Below are positions 45,909-55,273 of a DNA stretch of 64,000 nt, piece by piece. Position numbers and translations under genes: made by a program. Each line of letters starts with the position of its first letter. The first letter of the stretch is position 1. The notes under the pieces are model-generated. The model did no database searches, was not told the origin of the DNA, and was given only the letters and a program-made list of their open reading frames with translations. The DNA lies in contig JAEUMP010000025.1 in assembly GCA_016791445.1 (NCBI GenBank), positions 124,001 to 188,000 of the forward strand, given 5' to 3'. Source of the stretch: Hyphomonadaceae bacterium (lineage in GTDB: Bacteria > Pseudomonadota > Alphaproteobacteria > Caulobacterales > Aquidulcibacteraceae).

Positions 45909-46658
45909 ATGCCACGCTACAAGCTGACGATCGAATATGACGGCGGGCCGTACCAGGGCTGGCAGAGGCTGGGCGCCGCGCCGAGCGTGCAGGGCGCGCT
46001 GGAGGACGCCGTCGAGAAGCTCTGCGGCGCACGTCCCGATGTGATCGGCGCGGGGCGCACCGATTCCGGCGTGCATGCGCTGGCGCAGATTGCGCATGTC
46101 GATTTGCCGAAAGACTACGACGCCGCAGCGGTGCGAGACGCGCTTAACGCCCATCTGCGGCCGCATCCGATTGCGATCATCGAGGCCGAGGAAGCCGATC
46201 CCGGTTTTCACGCGCGCTTCGACGCCATTCAGCGGCGCTACTGGTATCGCATCATCAATCGCCGCGCCGATCTCGCACTGGATCGCGGCAAGGCATGGCG
46301 CGTGGTCCGTCTGCTCGATGCCGAGGCGATGGACGCGGCGGCGCAGGCGCTCGTCGGCGATCATGATTTCACGACGTTCCGCGACAGCGCGTGCCAGGCC
46401 AAGAGTCCGCAGAAGACGCTCGATGAAATTCACGTCGTGCGCGCGGGCGACGAGGTGCACATCCATGTGGAAGCGCGCTCGTTCCTGCATCGTCAGGTGC
46501 GGTCGATGACAGGGTCGCTCGTGGAAGTCGGCCTCGGCAAGCAGCCTGTCAGCTGGGTGGCGCGGGCGCTCGCGGCGAAGGATCGCGCGGCCTGCGGGCC
46601 GGTTGCGCCGGCGGACGGGCTCTATCTCGTGCGCGTGGGCTATGCTGGCGTGAAATAG
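45909..46658 (+). CDS. truA: tRNA pseudouridine(38-40) synthase
   Basis: A protein of 249 residues. Catalytic Asp52 lies in GRTDSGVHA (49-57); the N-terminal LTIEYDGGPYQGWQ and the later FTTFRDSACQAKSP and ARSFLHRQVRSMTGSLVEVG blocks are all TruA. It modifies positions 38-40 of the anticodon arm. A GTG at 45903 is an alternative start. The 3' end overlaps the convergent dapE by 19 bp. Confidence 0.97.
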   Translation: MPRYKLTIEYDGGPYQGWQRLGAAPSVQGALEDAVEKLCGARPDVIGAGRTDSGVHALAQIAHVDLPKDYDAAAVRDALNAHLRPHPIAIIEAEEADPGFHARFDAIQRRYWYRIINRRADLALDRGKAWRVVRLLDAEAMDAAAQALVGDHDFTTFRDSACQAKSPQKTLDEIHVVRAGDEVHIHVEARSFLHRQVRSMTGSLVEVGLGKQPVSWVARALAAKDRAACGPVAPADGLYLVRVGYAGVK

Positions 46659-47794
46659 CGCTTCAGGATCGCTGCATAGAGTCGCGCGAGATTGCGGAGA
46701 TCATCGACGGCGACATTCTCGTCCACCATGTGCGCCGTCGCGTTCTGCAGGCCGAGTTCGGCGACCTGGCAAAAATCCTTGATGAAGCGTGCGTCGGAGG
46801 TGCCGCCTGTCGTCGATAGCTCGGGCGCGCGGCCGAGCGTCTCGCGCGCGGCGTCGGCGATGAGGTCGGTGAAGGCGCCGGGCTCGGTGTAGAAGGGCTC
46901 GCCCGTCACACGTGCGTCGATGACGATCTCGGCGCCGGTCGCGAAACGTCCTGCGCGCTGGCGACACTCCTCGATCCATTCCAGCAGCGCTGCGCCCGTG
47001 TGGTGCGTATTGAAGCGGATGTTGAACTTCGCCGTCGCCTTCGCAGGGATCACATTGTGTGCGACGTTCCCGACGTCGATGCTCGTGACTTCAAGGTTCG
47101 AGGCGTCGAAGCCCGGCGCGCCGGAATCGAGGATGCACCGACGCAGGTGGTGGATCACGTCGAGCAAGACGTTGACTGGGTTCACCGCGAGCTTCGGATA
47201 GGCGACGTGGCCCTGCTTGCCGGTGACGGTGATGACGGCGTTGAGCGATCCGCGCCGTCCGTTCTTTACCGTGTCCGCCACGTCGTTGACGCTCGTCGGT
47301 TCGCCGACGATGCAGTGATCGATGCGCTCGCCCTCGGCGGCGATGGCGTCGAGCACTTTCTTCGTGCCGTCGATCGCGGGACCTTCCTCGTCGAGGGTGA
47401 TGAGGAAGCTGATCGAGCCGTTCTGCGCGCCGCTGTCGGCGTCGAACTGCGCGACGGCTGCGGTCATCGCCGCGATGGCGGCTTTCATGTCGGCAGCGCC
47501 GCGTCCGAAGAGACGCCCGTCACGGACGTCTGCCGCGAAGGGATCACTCGTCCACGCCGCCAGATCGCCCGGTGGCACGACGTCGAGATGGCCGGCAAAG
47601 CAGAAGTTCGGCGCGCTCACGCCACGTCGTGCATAGAGGTTGTCGACCTCGCCGAACCGATAGCGCTTCACGCGAAAGCCGAGCCGCTCCAGCGCATCCG
47701 TCAGAACCGCGAGCACATCATCATCCGCCGGCGTGACGCTGCGGCGACGCATGAGCGCTTGTGCGAGTGGCAGGGGATCGGCGAGGTCGGTCAT
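46640..47794 (-). CDS. dapE: Succinyl-diaminopimelate desuccinylase
   Basis: A protein of 384 residues. M20 metallopeptidase motifs are FAGHLDVVPPG (His69 ligand), RGAADMKAAIAA (Asp102), LDEEGPA (Glu136/137) and the C-terminal TTGGTSDARF. It makes LL-diaminopimelate in lysine and peptidoglycan synthesis. dapD is on the same strand 0.5 kb upstream, with one small opposite-strand gene between. ATG 47794 was preferred over GTG 47803. Confidence 0.97.
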   Translation of the reverse strand: MTDLADPLPLAQALMRRRSVTPADDDVLAVLTDALERLGFRVKRYRFGEVDNLYARRGVSAPNFCFAGHLDVVPPGDLAAWTSDPFAADVRDGRLFGRGAADMKAAIAAMTAAVAQFDADSGAQNGSISFLITLDEEGPAIDGTKKVLDAIAAEGERIDHCIVGEPTSVNDVADTVKNGRRGSLNAVITVTGKQGHVAYPKLAVNPVNVLLDVIHHLRRCILDSGAPGFDASNLEVTSIDVGNVAHNVIPAKATAKFNIRFNTHHTGAALLEWIEECRQRAGRFATGAEIVIDARVTGEPFYTEPGAFTDLIADAARETLGRAPELSTTGGTSDARFIKDFCQVAELGLQNATAHMVDENVAVDDLRNLARLYAAILKRYFTPA

Positions 47795-47934
47795 GGCAAA
47801 CACTTAGTGCGGGACGTCGCTGCGGGGAAGTTGCGCGCCGGAGAAGGTGATCTCTCGCGCGCTTGCGGCGGCTCAGGCAACCGCTAAGTTGCCCGGCAGC
47901 CCGACAGGGAAGCGGGCAGGATGGGAGTTCTCGC

Positions 47935-48285
47935 ATGAAGAAGTTGATGTTTGCGGCCGTCGCCGCGTCATTCGCATTTGCCGCCGCGCCTGCGCTCGCG
48001 GACGCCGCGATCGAGGCCTATGCCGCCAACACGGTGGTCGCCACGGGCGCCAACGGCGCGGTGCTCAAGTTCCACTTCAATACAGATGGCAGCTACACGA
48101 TGAAGGCGGGCGATCAGGCGGTGCCGGGGCGCTGGGCCGTCGAGAACAACCAGTTCTGCCTGACGCCGCAGGGCGGTGAGAAATCCTGCTCCCCGCATTC
48201 AGCCACCCGCAAGATCGGCGATACCTGGGCCGTCACGGGCGCCGACGGCGTGCAGTATTCGGTGACGCTGGTCGTCGGACGTTGA
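47935..48285 (+). CDS. Small exported protein, unknown
   Basis: A protein of 116 residues. A signal peptide cleaves at PALAD (about residue 22), then a compact beta-rich domain follows with repeated Gly/Trp strands (FHFNTDGSYTM, GRWAVENNQFCLTP, GDTWAVTG) and two Cys that could form a disulfide. Unknown family. It is inserted on the opposite strand between dapD and dapE. Confidence 0.68.
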   Translation: MKKLMFAAVAASFAFAAAPALADAAIEAYAANTVVATGANGAVLKFHFNTDGSYTMKAGDQAVPGRWAVENNQFCLTPQGGEKSCSPHSATRKIGDTWAVTGADGVQYSVTLVVGR

Positions 48286-48291
48286 TGTGAC

Positions 48292-48323
48292 GACCGGCGC
48301 GGCGCACAGGCGTCGCGCCGGTC
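48292..48323. terminator. Hairpin between the exported-protein gene and dapD
   Basis: A 10-bp perfect stem GACCGGCGCG (48292-48301)/CGCGCCGGTC (48314-48323) with a 12-nt loop, overlapping the dapD stop. Probable bidirectional terminator without a T-tract. Confidence 0.45.
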
Positions 48324-49143
48324 AGTCCCGCAGGAGTTCGTTGATGCTCGTCTTCGAGCGCGTCTGCGCGTCCACCTGCTTCACGATCACCGCGCAGTAG
48401 AGCGACGGCCCGCCGTGCGGATCGGGCATCGCGCCAGGCACCACCACCGCATAGGGCGGGACTTCGCCGCGCGTCACCGCGCCGGTCTTGCGGTCGACGA
48501 TCTTCGTCGATGCGCCGAGATAGACGCCCATGGACAGCACCGCCCCCTGACGCACGATCACGCCCTCGGCCACTTCGCTGCGCGCGCCGATGAAGCAGTC
48601 ATCCTCGATGACGACGGGATTAGCCTGCAGCGGCTCGAGCACGCCGCCGATGCCGGCCCCGCCGGAGATGTGCACATTCTTGCCGATCTGCGCGCAGCTG
48701 CCGACGGTCGCCCAGGTGTCGATCATCGCGCTCTCATCGACATAGGCGCCGATATTCACGAAGGACGGCATCAGCACGACATTGCGCGCCACGTACGCAC
48801 CGCGACGCACGACGGCGCCGGGCACCTTGCGGAAGCCCGCGTCGCGGAAGCGGTTCTCGCCCCAGCCGGCTGTCTTGAGCGGGACCTTGTCCCAGTGCGG
48901 ATCGTCGCTCGCGCCCATCACGCCATTGTCGGAAAGGCGGAAGGACAAGAGCACGGCCTTCTTCAGCCATTGATGCACCGTCCAGGCCCCGTCCGCGCCA
49001 CGTTCGGCCACGCGCGCCTTGCCACTGTCGAGCAGATCGAGGGACGTGAAGACGGCGTCGCGCTCGGCGCCCTTGGTGGTGATGGAGATGTCGGCGCGGC
49101 GCTCCCACGCGGCATCGATGATTGTGGCGAGTTCTGCGGTCAT
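48322..49143 (-). CDS. dapD: Tetrahydrodipicolinate N-succinyltransferase
   Basis: A protein of 273 residues. An N-terminal helical domain is followed by left-handed beta-helix hexapeptide repeats (about 100-230: [34 protein letters not shown]), the family's LbH fold. It succinylates tetrahydrodipicolinate in the DAP/lysine pathway. It overlaps the HAD gene by ATGA (4 bp); dapE follows the next gene. Confidence 0.97.
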   Translation of the reverse strand: MTAELATIIDAAWERRADISITTKGAERDAVFTSLDLLDSGKARVAERGADGAWTVHQWLKKAVLLSFRLSDNGVMGASDDPHWDKVPLKTAGWGENRFRDAGFRKVPGAVVRRGAYVARNVVLMPSFVNIGAYVDESAMIDTWATVGSCAQIGKNVHISGGAGIGGVLEPLQANPVVIEDDCFIGARSEVAEGVIVRQGAVLSMGVYLGASTKIVDRKTGAVTRGEVPPYAVVVPGAMPDPHGGPSLYCAVIVKQVDAQTRSKTSINELLRD

Positions 49144-49826
49144 CCCCGCTCGCTAGGGGAGGCAGGCGCGGCGGTCAATGACTGGTTGTCCAGCACGGCG
49201 CGGAGGAAGGCGTGCAGGCGCGGCGCGGCGTGGTGGACATAAGGCGCAGGCGGCGACGCCGCGCCCACGAGCACCGTCGCGAAGCCGAGATCGGCGGCCG
49301 TCTCCAGATTGCGCAGATGGTCCTCGAACATCACCGCGCGCGCCGGATCGAACGCCGCCGCCGCGATGAGGCGCTCGAAGGCGAGCCGCTCCGGCTTTGG
49401 CGTGAGGCCTGCATCCTCGAGCGCGAACACGCTGTCGAACGCCGTCTCGATCTGCAGCCGCGCGAGGATACGGTGCGCGTACGCGCGGCCGCCATTTGTG
49501 AAGACAATGCGCCGCCCCGGCAGGTGCGCGATCAATCGCCCGAGATCGGGATCGGGATCGACGGTATCGAGCGAGACATCATGCACATCGTGCAGGAATG
49601 CCGCCGCGTCGACGCCATGATGCTTCACAAGGCCCACCACCGTTGCGCCGTAGTCGTTGAAGTAGCGCTCCCGCAGCGCCAGCGCCGCGTCGTGATCCAC
49701 GCCGACGGCGCGCGCGATGAACGCGGTCATGCGTTCGCCGATGTCGTCGAAGACTTCGTGGTCGGCGGGGTAAAGCGTGTTGTCGAGATCGAAAACCCAG
49801 ACGTCGCGACCGGCGAGCGCGCTCAA
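49140..49826 (-). CDS. HAD-family hydrolase (pyrimidine 5'-nucleotidase type)
   Basis: A protein of 228 residues. HAD motif I is FDLDNTLYP (residues 12-20), motif II FTNGG and motif III/IV around [17 protein letters not shown]. This is the subgroup annotated as pyrimidine 5'-nucleotidases or YjjG/SDT1-like phosphatases. It is part of the argB-dapD strand run and overlaps both neighbours by 4 bp. Confidence 0.9.
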   Translation of the reverse strand: MSALAGRDVWVFDLDNTLYPADHEVFDDIGERMTAFIARAVGVDHDAALALRERYFNDYGATVVGLVKHHGVDAAAFLHDVHDVSLDTVDPDPDLGRLIAHLPGRRIVFTNGGRAYAHRILARLQIETAFDSVFALEDAGLTPKPERLAFERLIAAAAFDPARAVMFEDHLRNLETAADLGFATVLVGAASPPAPYVHHAAPRLHAFLRAVLDNQSLTAAPASPSERG

Positions 49827-51109
49827 TTTTCCGGTCCCTTCTGCGGCGGCGGCGCGGTGCGCTGTCCGGGTAGCGTCACGGTGGTGCGCTGGTCCGGACC
49901 TTTCTGCACGAGACCGGGCACGGGCGAGGGCCTTACGCGCGGATCGCGGCCGGTGTCGCGCTCGGCGGGCTCGGCCGGGCCTTCGCTCGAGACGAGCGGC
50001 GCGTTCGATTGCTGAGGACGGGCGCCCGCAGGCAGGAAGTCGGCATCGAAGAACTCCACGACCAGACCTTCGCGACCGTCGCTCGATATCGGCGTGAACA
50101 GCGTCTCGTCGTAATACCGAGCCGCGCAGCGATCACGGCTCAGGATCGCGAATTTGGTGGGGCTTGTGCAGAATGTGGTGCCGGGCGCGGCGAGATAGCG
50201 TTCGCCTTGCGGCGTCTCCATCACGGCGTGGACGAAATAGTAGGTCTGCACCAGCGGATCGTCGACGGCGCGCGCGCACGCGCCCGGTCCGAGCGGCCAC
50301 CAGCCGCGGCTTTCCCAGCCTTCGCCGCGACGTCGTGCGACGGCGGACCAGATGCGCCCCGAGGTGCGGTTGCACAAGGTCAGGCCGATGGCGGCGGCGC
50401 GCCGCCGTGCGGCGGCTTCGAGAGCGTCGATCAGCTGGTCCTCGGTTGCGGTTGCAGGCAACTTGGCGTCATCGCGGAATCGCTGGACGGCGCCGGCGGC
50501 GCGACGCGGATCAGTCCCGCCCGAAGCGGTGCGCGAGTCATAGCCCGCATCCGCGAGCAGTCGCTGCAGACCCTGGCTGCGCGCGCCGAACAGCGTCAGC
50601 GGACTCGCCTCGGCGAAGCTTGTGCGCCAGCTGTCGCGCTTGTTGATCATCACGCGCCGGAAATCGCGCTCCTCCAGACCCATCTGTTCGCAAGACGACG
50701 GGTTTTCGACGGCGAACGAGGATGTCGGGTCGATGCACAGCTTCGCGTCGCCGCCCCACTGGCGTCGTCCGCCGCGATGCGCGTTGACGGTGCGCGCATA
50801 GACATAGTGGACGCCACGCGCGAGCGGCGCAGGCGCGGCCGCCGCGCACTGGCCCGGACGCAGCCTGATCCAGCCCTGCACCACGACGGCGCGACCGTCG
50901 GGCCGACCTGTCGCGGCCTCGAGGATGTAGCTCGTCTGGTTGCACAGCTGCCAACCGCCGGCGCCCTTGGCGTCAGAACCGCGACCCTGCTGCGCATGCA
51001 CGGTCGATGCGCCAAGCGTGAGGCACAGCAACACCATCGCCGCGAACAGCGCCGGGAAGGAAAACGTCCAGCGCGGGCCGGAGTCAGCGGATAAGCGTGC
51101 CGGCGCCAT
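49823..51109 (-). CDS. Exported protein with two DUF1036 domains
   Basis: A protein of 428 residues with an N-terminal signal/anchor (about residues 15-40, ending VHAQQ). Two DUF1036 domains follow: domain 1 [16 protein letters not shown] ... [10 protein letters not shown], and domain 2 [18 protein letters not shown] ... [10 protein letters not shown]. Each contains the conserved Cys/Trp pattern. The C-terminal 60 residues are Pro-rich. The start overlaps argB by 26 bp. Usual DUF1036 proteins carry one domain, so this is a duplication. Function unknown. Confidence 0.82.
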   Translation of the reverse strand: MAPARLSADSGPRWTFSFPALFAAMVLLCLTLGASTVHAQQGRGSDAKGAGGWQLCNQTSYILEAATGRPDGRAVVVQGWIRLRPGQCAAAAPAPLARGVHYVYARTVNAHRGGRRQWGGDAKLCIDPTSSFAVENPSSCEQMGLEERDFRRVMINKRDSWRTSFAEASPLTLFGARSQGLQRLLADAGYDSRTASGGTDPRRAAGAVQRFRDDAKLPATATEDQLIDALEAAARRRAAAIGLTLCNRTSGRIWSAVARRRGEGWESRGWWPLGPGACARAVDDPLVQTYYFVHAVMETPQGERYLAAPGTTFCTSPTKFAILSRDRCAARYYDETLFTPISSDGREGLVVEFFDADFLPAGARPQQSNAPLVSSEGPAEPAERDTGRDPRVRPSPVPGLVQKGPDQRTTVTLPGQRTAPPPQKGPEN

Positions 51110-52016
51110 GGTCGGTGAACAACTCCATCAGCAGCGCGTGCGGCTGTCGGCCATCGAGGATGACGGCGGCTTCGACCCCTGCGTCCAGCGCCGCCGTGCA
51201 GGTTTCCAGTTTGGGGATCATGCCGCCGGACGCAACGCCTGTCTGTATGAGTTCTGCAGCGCGCGCGCGGCTCATATCGCGGATCAGGTTCTTGTCGCCG
51301 TCCATCACGCCCGCGACATCGGTGAGCAGCAGGAAGCGCTTCGCCTTGAGGGCGCCGGCGATGGCGCCGGCGGCGGTGTCGGCGTTGATGTTGTAGGTGG
51401 CGCCGTCCTCGGCTACGCCTATGGGGGCTATGACGGGAATGTAATCTTCATCGGCGGTGATGAGTGTCTCGATCAGCTTCGCGTCGACTTTCTTCGGCTC
51501 GCCCACGAAGCCGAGATCGACGACTTCCTCGATTTTCGAATCCGGATCGCGCCGCGTGCGCGCGACCTTCTCGCAGACGATGAGCCGCGCATCCTTGCCG
51601 GACAGGCCCACGCCGCGCACGTCCGCCTCCGCGCCGGCGGCGGTGATAAGATGCGACAGCTCCTTGTTGACCGCGCCGGAGAGCACCATCTCGGCGACCT
51701 CCATCGTCTGCGCATCGGTCACGCGCAGACCATCGACGAACGCTGATTTCACGCCGGCCTTGTCGAGCATGCGGCTGATCTGCGGACCGCCGCCGTGCAC
51801 CACGACAGGGTGAATTCCGACGAGCTTGAGCAACACGACATCGGCCGCGAAACGCTTCGCCGTCTCGACATCACCCATGGCGTGGCCGCCGTACTTGATG
51901 ACGACGATTTCGCGATCGTAGATCTGGATGAAGGGCAGCGCTTCCGCCAGCGTCCTGGCGGTGGCGAAACCATTGCTCGCCAGCGTGGCGGCGGCGTCGG
52001 AGGTCGTCTTTGTCAC
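51084..52016 (-). CDS. argB: Acetylglutamate kinase
   Basis: A protein of 310 residues. Amino-acid kinase motifs are [26 protein letters not shown], the [15 protein letters not shown] segment and [15 protein letters not shown]. It phosphorylates N-acetylglutamate in arginine synthesis. The N-terminal helix of about 30 residues is typical of arginine-inhibited NAGKs. It sits in the conserved alphaproteobacterial engB-argB order. Confidence 0.97.
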   Translation of the reverse strand: MTKTTSDAAATLASNGFATARTLAEALPFIQIYDREIVVIKYGGHAMGDVETAKRFAADVVLLKLVGIHPVVVHGGGPQISRMLDKAGVKSAFVDGLRVTDAQTMEVAEMVLSGAVNKELSHLITAAGAEADVRGVGLSGKDARLIVCEKVARTRRDPDSKIEEVVDLGFVGEPKKVDAKLIETLITADEDYIPVIAPIGVAEDGATYNINADTAAGAIAGALKAKRFLLLTDVAGVMDGDKNLIRDMSRARAAELIQTGVASGGMIPKLETCTAALDAGVEAAVILDGRQPHALLMELFTDHGAGTLIR

Positions 52017-52083
52017 CGACGCCCTTTAGGGCGCCGCGCGGCACGGTGGAAGGGGTGATTGGCTGTCCGTGTCGCGCCCGGCT

Positions 52084-52722
52084 TCAGGATATTGCGAGTG
52101 CTGCAATTTCGGCCCGCAATTCGGCCACGCCGGCGCCATCATGCGCCGAAACCGGCAGCACCAGCGGATGTGCAGCGGGGCGCTTCAGTAGCACTTTGCT
52201 TGTGTCCGCCACGATGTCCGCGAGCGCCTTGTCGCTGAGCTTGTCGGCCTTGGTGAGCACGACCTGATAGACGACGGCGCTCTCGTCGAGCATGTCCATC
52301 ACCACCGCATCGTTGGCCTTCACGCCATGACGCGCGTCGACCAGCAGGAAAACGCGCGCCAGGCCTGGCCGACCACGGAGGTAGTCCCGTACAAGCTTTG
52401 TCCAGCGTTCGATTTCCGTCTTAGGCGCTTTCGCGTAGCCATAGCCCGGCATGTCGACGAAGCGCAGGCGCTCGCCGACGAGAAAGAAGTTGAGCTCTCG
52501 CGTGCGTCCCGGTTCGCCGGAGGCGCGTGCGAGCGACTTGCGGCCTGTTAAGGCGTTGACGAGACTCGACTTGCCGACGTTCGATCGTCCCGCAAAGGCG
52601 ATTTCCGGAAGGTCTGCAGCGGGCAGACCGTCCATCTTCACTACGCCACGTTCGAACGTTACGGGGCCGGCGAATAGCAGGCGTCCCGCCTCGAGCGCTT
52701 CGGGTGAATGCGGCGTCGTCAC
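52084..52722 (-). CDS. engB: Ribosome-biogenesis GTPase EngB/YihA
   Basis: A protein of 212 residues. G1 GRSNVGKSS (45-53), G3 VDMPGYGYA, G4 TKADK and a G5-like VSAHDG are in order. It assists assembly of the large ribosomal subunit. The start is GTG 52722, overlapping the yidC stop as GTGA. It is preceded by yidC and followed by argB, as in related genomes. Confidence 0.96.
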   Translation of the reverse strand: MTTPHSPEALEAGRLLFAGPVTFERGVVKMDGLPAADLPEIAFAGRSNVGKSSLVNALTGRKSLARASGEPGRTRELNFFLVGERLRFVDMPGYGYAKAPKTEIERWTKLVRDYLRGRPGLARVFLLVDARHGVKANDAVVMDMLDESAVVYQVVLTKADKLSDKALADIVADTSKVLLKRPAAHPLVLPVSAHDGAGVAELRAEIAALAIS

Positions 52723-54539
52723 TTCACCAGTGTTTCGACGGGCTTCTTGTTGAACGTTCTGTCGATCCAGTTGTCGAGCCCGGTCTTCACGCCCTGATGG
52801 CGCATGATCGCGTATTGCTGCGCGAAGGTGAGCACGTTCGACCAAACCCAGTAGAGCACCATGCCGACCGCGAAGCTCGCGAACATGAAGGTGAAGAGAA
52901 TGGGCATGAGCTGGAAGATGCGGCGCTGGATGGGGTCCTGCACCTGCTGCGGGCTGATCGCGGTGACCGCCCACATGCTGACGCCATAGAGCACGGGCAG
53001 GAGGCCGATGCCGATGATGAAGCCGATCACCGGTATGTTCACCGGCGCCGTGAAGGGCAGCAGGCCGAAGAGGTTCAGCCAGGATGTCGGGTCGGGCGCG
53101 GAAAGATCCTTGATGTAGCCGATGAACGGCGTGTGGCGCATTTCGATGCTGACGAGCAGCACCTTGTAGAGCGCGTAGAAGATCGGGATCTGCAGGAAGA
53201 TGGGCAGGCAGCCGGTGACCGGATTGATCTTCTCCGTCTGGTAGAGCTTGATCATTTCCTGCTGCAGGCGCTGCTGGTCGGCGGAAAACTTTTCCTGCAG
53301 CTCCTTCATCTTCGGCTGCAGCTTCTGCATCTTCGACATCGTCTTGTACGAGTTGTACGCGATCGGGAAGAGCGCCGCCTTGACCGCGACCGTGGCCAGC
53401 ATGATGGCCACGCCGAAATTGCCGACGAGCTTGAAGAAGTTTTCCAGCAGCCAGAAGAAGGGGCGCGTCAGGAAGAAGAAGTTTCCCCAGTCGACCGCCT
53501 TCGTGAGGTCCGTGGCGCCGAGGCTTTCCTCATAGCCACGCAGGATTTCCACGCGCTTCGCGCCGGCGAAGAAGTGGTGCGTGGCCGTGGCTTCGCCGTT
53601 TGCGGCGATGGTCGTCGGCTGGCCGAAATAGCCGGCTTCGTAGACCTTGCGTCCGTCATTGCCCGGCAGCGCGGCGTAGTGGGCGTTCACCGTCGCGGCG
53701 CGATCGGGGATCACCGCCGCCAGCCAGTACTTGTCCGTGATGCCGAGCCAGCCGCCCGTGCTCTGCAGGCCTGCGGCGAGCTTCTCGAAGTTCTGGCCGC
53801 GGCCCTTGTCGGCGGCGGAGTAGTCCGTCTCGTAGAGGGTTCCGCCGAGCACGCCGGTGAAGCCTTCGTGCACGGTCATGTAATTGACGAGATCGTCAGG
53901 AAGTCCGTGACGGCGCACGACGCCGTAGGGTGTCAGGATGCGTGGTGTGGAGGAGGCGTTCTTCACCGTGTCGGCGACGGTGAATACGTAGTTGTCGTCG
54001 ATCGACACGGTGCGCGTGAATGTCAGGCCGTCGCCGGTATCGAAGGTCAGCGTGAGCGGCGTTTCAGGCGTCAGCTTCGCGCCTTCGGGCGCCTTCCATT
54101 CCGTGATGACATCGACCGTGCCGTCCGCCGTCGTCCAGCCGAACACGCCGTATGTCGCGCCGCGCGCGGATTCCGGGTTCAGGAACACGACTTCCGGGCT
54201 CGTCGGATCGACGGTCTGGCGATAGCGCTTCAGCGAGAGGTCATCGATGCGCCCGCCCGCGAGCGCGATGGACCCGTCCACGCCCGGCGCATCGAACGCC
54301 ACGCGCCTGCCGGACGACACCGCCACGCTGCGCGCCACGGGCCCCGTCGCCGCCGGCGCCTCGACGCGCGCCTTCTGCGTCTCGACCCGCGCGGCCTGCG
54401 CCGCTTCCCGTTGCTGCTTCTGCATCGGATCGAGAACGAAGAACTGGTAGGGCAGAAACAGCGCCAGCGAGACCACGACCGCAAGGATCATGTTCCGGGT
54501 CGTGCCGTCGTCCTGGGTGGGACCGCCGGGGTTCGTCAT
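52719..54539 (-). CDS. yidC: Membrane protein insertase YidC
   Basis: A protein of 606 residues. The N-terminal transmembrane helix (about 18-38) is followed by a large periplasmic P1 domain (to about 350). The C-terminal five-helix insertase core follows, with NFGVAIMLATVAVKAALFPIAY and KMQKLQPKMKELQEKFSADQQRLQQE in the cytoplasmic loop. It inserts and folds inner-membrane proteins, alone or with SecYEG. rnpA and rpmH lie upstream; no yidD was found in the 64-bp gap. Confidence 0.97.
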   Translation of the reverse strand: MTNPGGPTQDDGTTRNMILAVVVSLALFLPYQFFVLDPMQKQQREAAQAARVETQKARVEAPAATGPVARSVAVSSGRRVAFDAPGVDGSIALAGGRIDDLSLKRYRQTVDPTSPEVVFLNPESARGATYGVFGWTTADGTVDVITEWKAPEGAKLTPETPLTLTFDTGDGLTFTRTVSIDDNYVFTVADTVKNASSTPRILTPYGVVRRHGLPDDLVNYMTVHEGFTGVLGGTLYETDYSAADKGRGQNFEKLAAGLQSTGGWLGITDKYWLAAVIPDRAATVNAHYAALPGNDGRKVYEAGYFGQPTTIAANGEATATHHFFAGAKRVEILRGYEESLGATDLTKAVDWGNFFFLTRPFFWLLENFFKLVGNFGVAIMLATVAVKAALFPIAYNSYKTMSKMQKLQPKMKELQEKFSADQQRLQQEMIKLYQTEKINPVTGCLPIFLQIPIFYALYKVLLVSIEMRHTPFIGYIKDLSAPDPTSWLNLFGLLPFTAPVNIPVIGFIIGIGLLPVLYGVSMWAVTAISPQQVQDPIQRRIFQLMPILFTFMFASFAVGMVLYWVWSNVLTFAQQYAIMRHQGVKTGLDNWIDRTFNKKPVETLVK

Positions 54540-54603
54540 CGTTCGTCCTTGATTGGGAGAAGCCCTTCGGCCCCCACGCTGCACAGGGGGCCCGGGCGTA
54601 ACG

Positions 54604-54951
54604 TCAGGCTGACCGCTCCAACGCGGCGGCGAGCCTTAACAATGCGTCTTTCATATCGTCAAGCAGGGCCTGCCAGGGGGCGTCCCCGGTGGTGTCGCGC
54701 GCGAGGAAGACATAGTCCACACCGGGCCTGCCGTAGAGCGGGACCATTCGACGCGCGGCCTCCCGGAGGCGCCGTTTGGCGCGGTTCCGGACTACGGCGT
54801 TGCCGATCTTCTTGGTGGCGGTGAAGCCCACGCGGGGCGGGCCGTTGTCGGGCGTGTCTGCGGGCGCGCGGCGACGGGCCTGAGCGGCAAGGGTGGCGCG
54901 ACCGCTGCGCACGCCCTTCTGGACGTATTGGAACTCTGCACGTTTGCGCAG
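54604..54951 (-). CDS. rnpA: Ribonuclease P protein component (start codon uncertain)
   Basis: About 115 residues. Family motifs are LRKRAEFQYVQKG at the start, VGFTATKKIGNAVVRNRAKRRLREAAR (the RNR core) and DYVFLARDTT. It binds the 5' leader and assists the RNase P RNA. No ATG, GTG or TTG lies between the rpmH stop (54986) and the conserved N-terminus. Options are CTG 54951 (chosen) or ATC 54966; GTG 54912 would lose the conserved LRKRAEF helix. The same frame stays open through rpmH to 55275. Confidence 0.85.
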   Translation of the reverse strand: MRKRAEFQYVQKGVRSGRATLAAQARRRAPADTPDNGPPRVGFTATKKIGNAVVRNRAKRRLREAARRMVPLYGRPGVDYVFLARDTTGDAPWQALLDDMKDALLRLAAALERSA

Positions 54952-54983
54952 TTTTCCGACTTCGATCGTTTCGGGAGCCTGGT

Positions 54984-55124
54984 TCAGGCCGAAAGGCGCT
55001 TGCGGCCCTTGGCGCGGCGACGCGACAGGACCTTCTGGCCGTTCTTGGTGGCCATGCGCGCGCGGAAGCCATGGCGACGTTTGCGCACGAGACGGCTCGG
55101 CTGATACGTCCTCTTGGTGGCCAC
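54984..55124 (-). CDS. rpmH: 50S ribosomal protein L34
   Basis: A very basic protein of 46 residues, a full L34: [20 protein letters not shown] then [21 protein letters not shown]. The start is GTG 55124, with GAGGAAG 4-5 bp upstream. It is the first gene of the conserved rpmH-rnpA-yidC-engB run and overlaps the long open frame of rnpA. Confidence 0.95.
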   Translation of the reverse strand: MATKRTYQPSRLVRKRRHGFRARMATKNGQKVLSRRRAKGRKRLSA

Positions 55125-55158
55125 GGTACTTCCTCGTCGTTCTTAAGTTGAGCCGGCG

Positions 55159-55188
55159 CGGATACACGAGGCGGGGGTATTGCGTCAA
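55159..55188 (-). promoter_or_regulatory. Candidate promoter of rpmH
   Basis: Minus strand TTGACG (55188-55183), 18-bp spacer, TATCCG (55164-55159). A transcript would begin near 55152, giving a leader of about 28 nt before the rpmH GTG. Confidence 0.5.
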
Positions 55189-55273
55189 GCGCGCAACCGG
55201 TCGCCGACGCCCATCGTATGGGCCCAAGCCGGCCTCAGTCTTTGCGCCCCGCCGGCGGACTCCCGGATAGCCC

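Noticed and set aside
52084..52974. Longer engB frame from 52974
   Set aside because: The extra N-terminus is the yidC C-terminal region in another frame; GTG 52722 with the GTGA overlap is the natural start.
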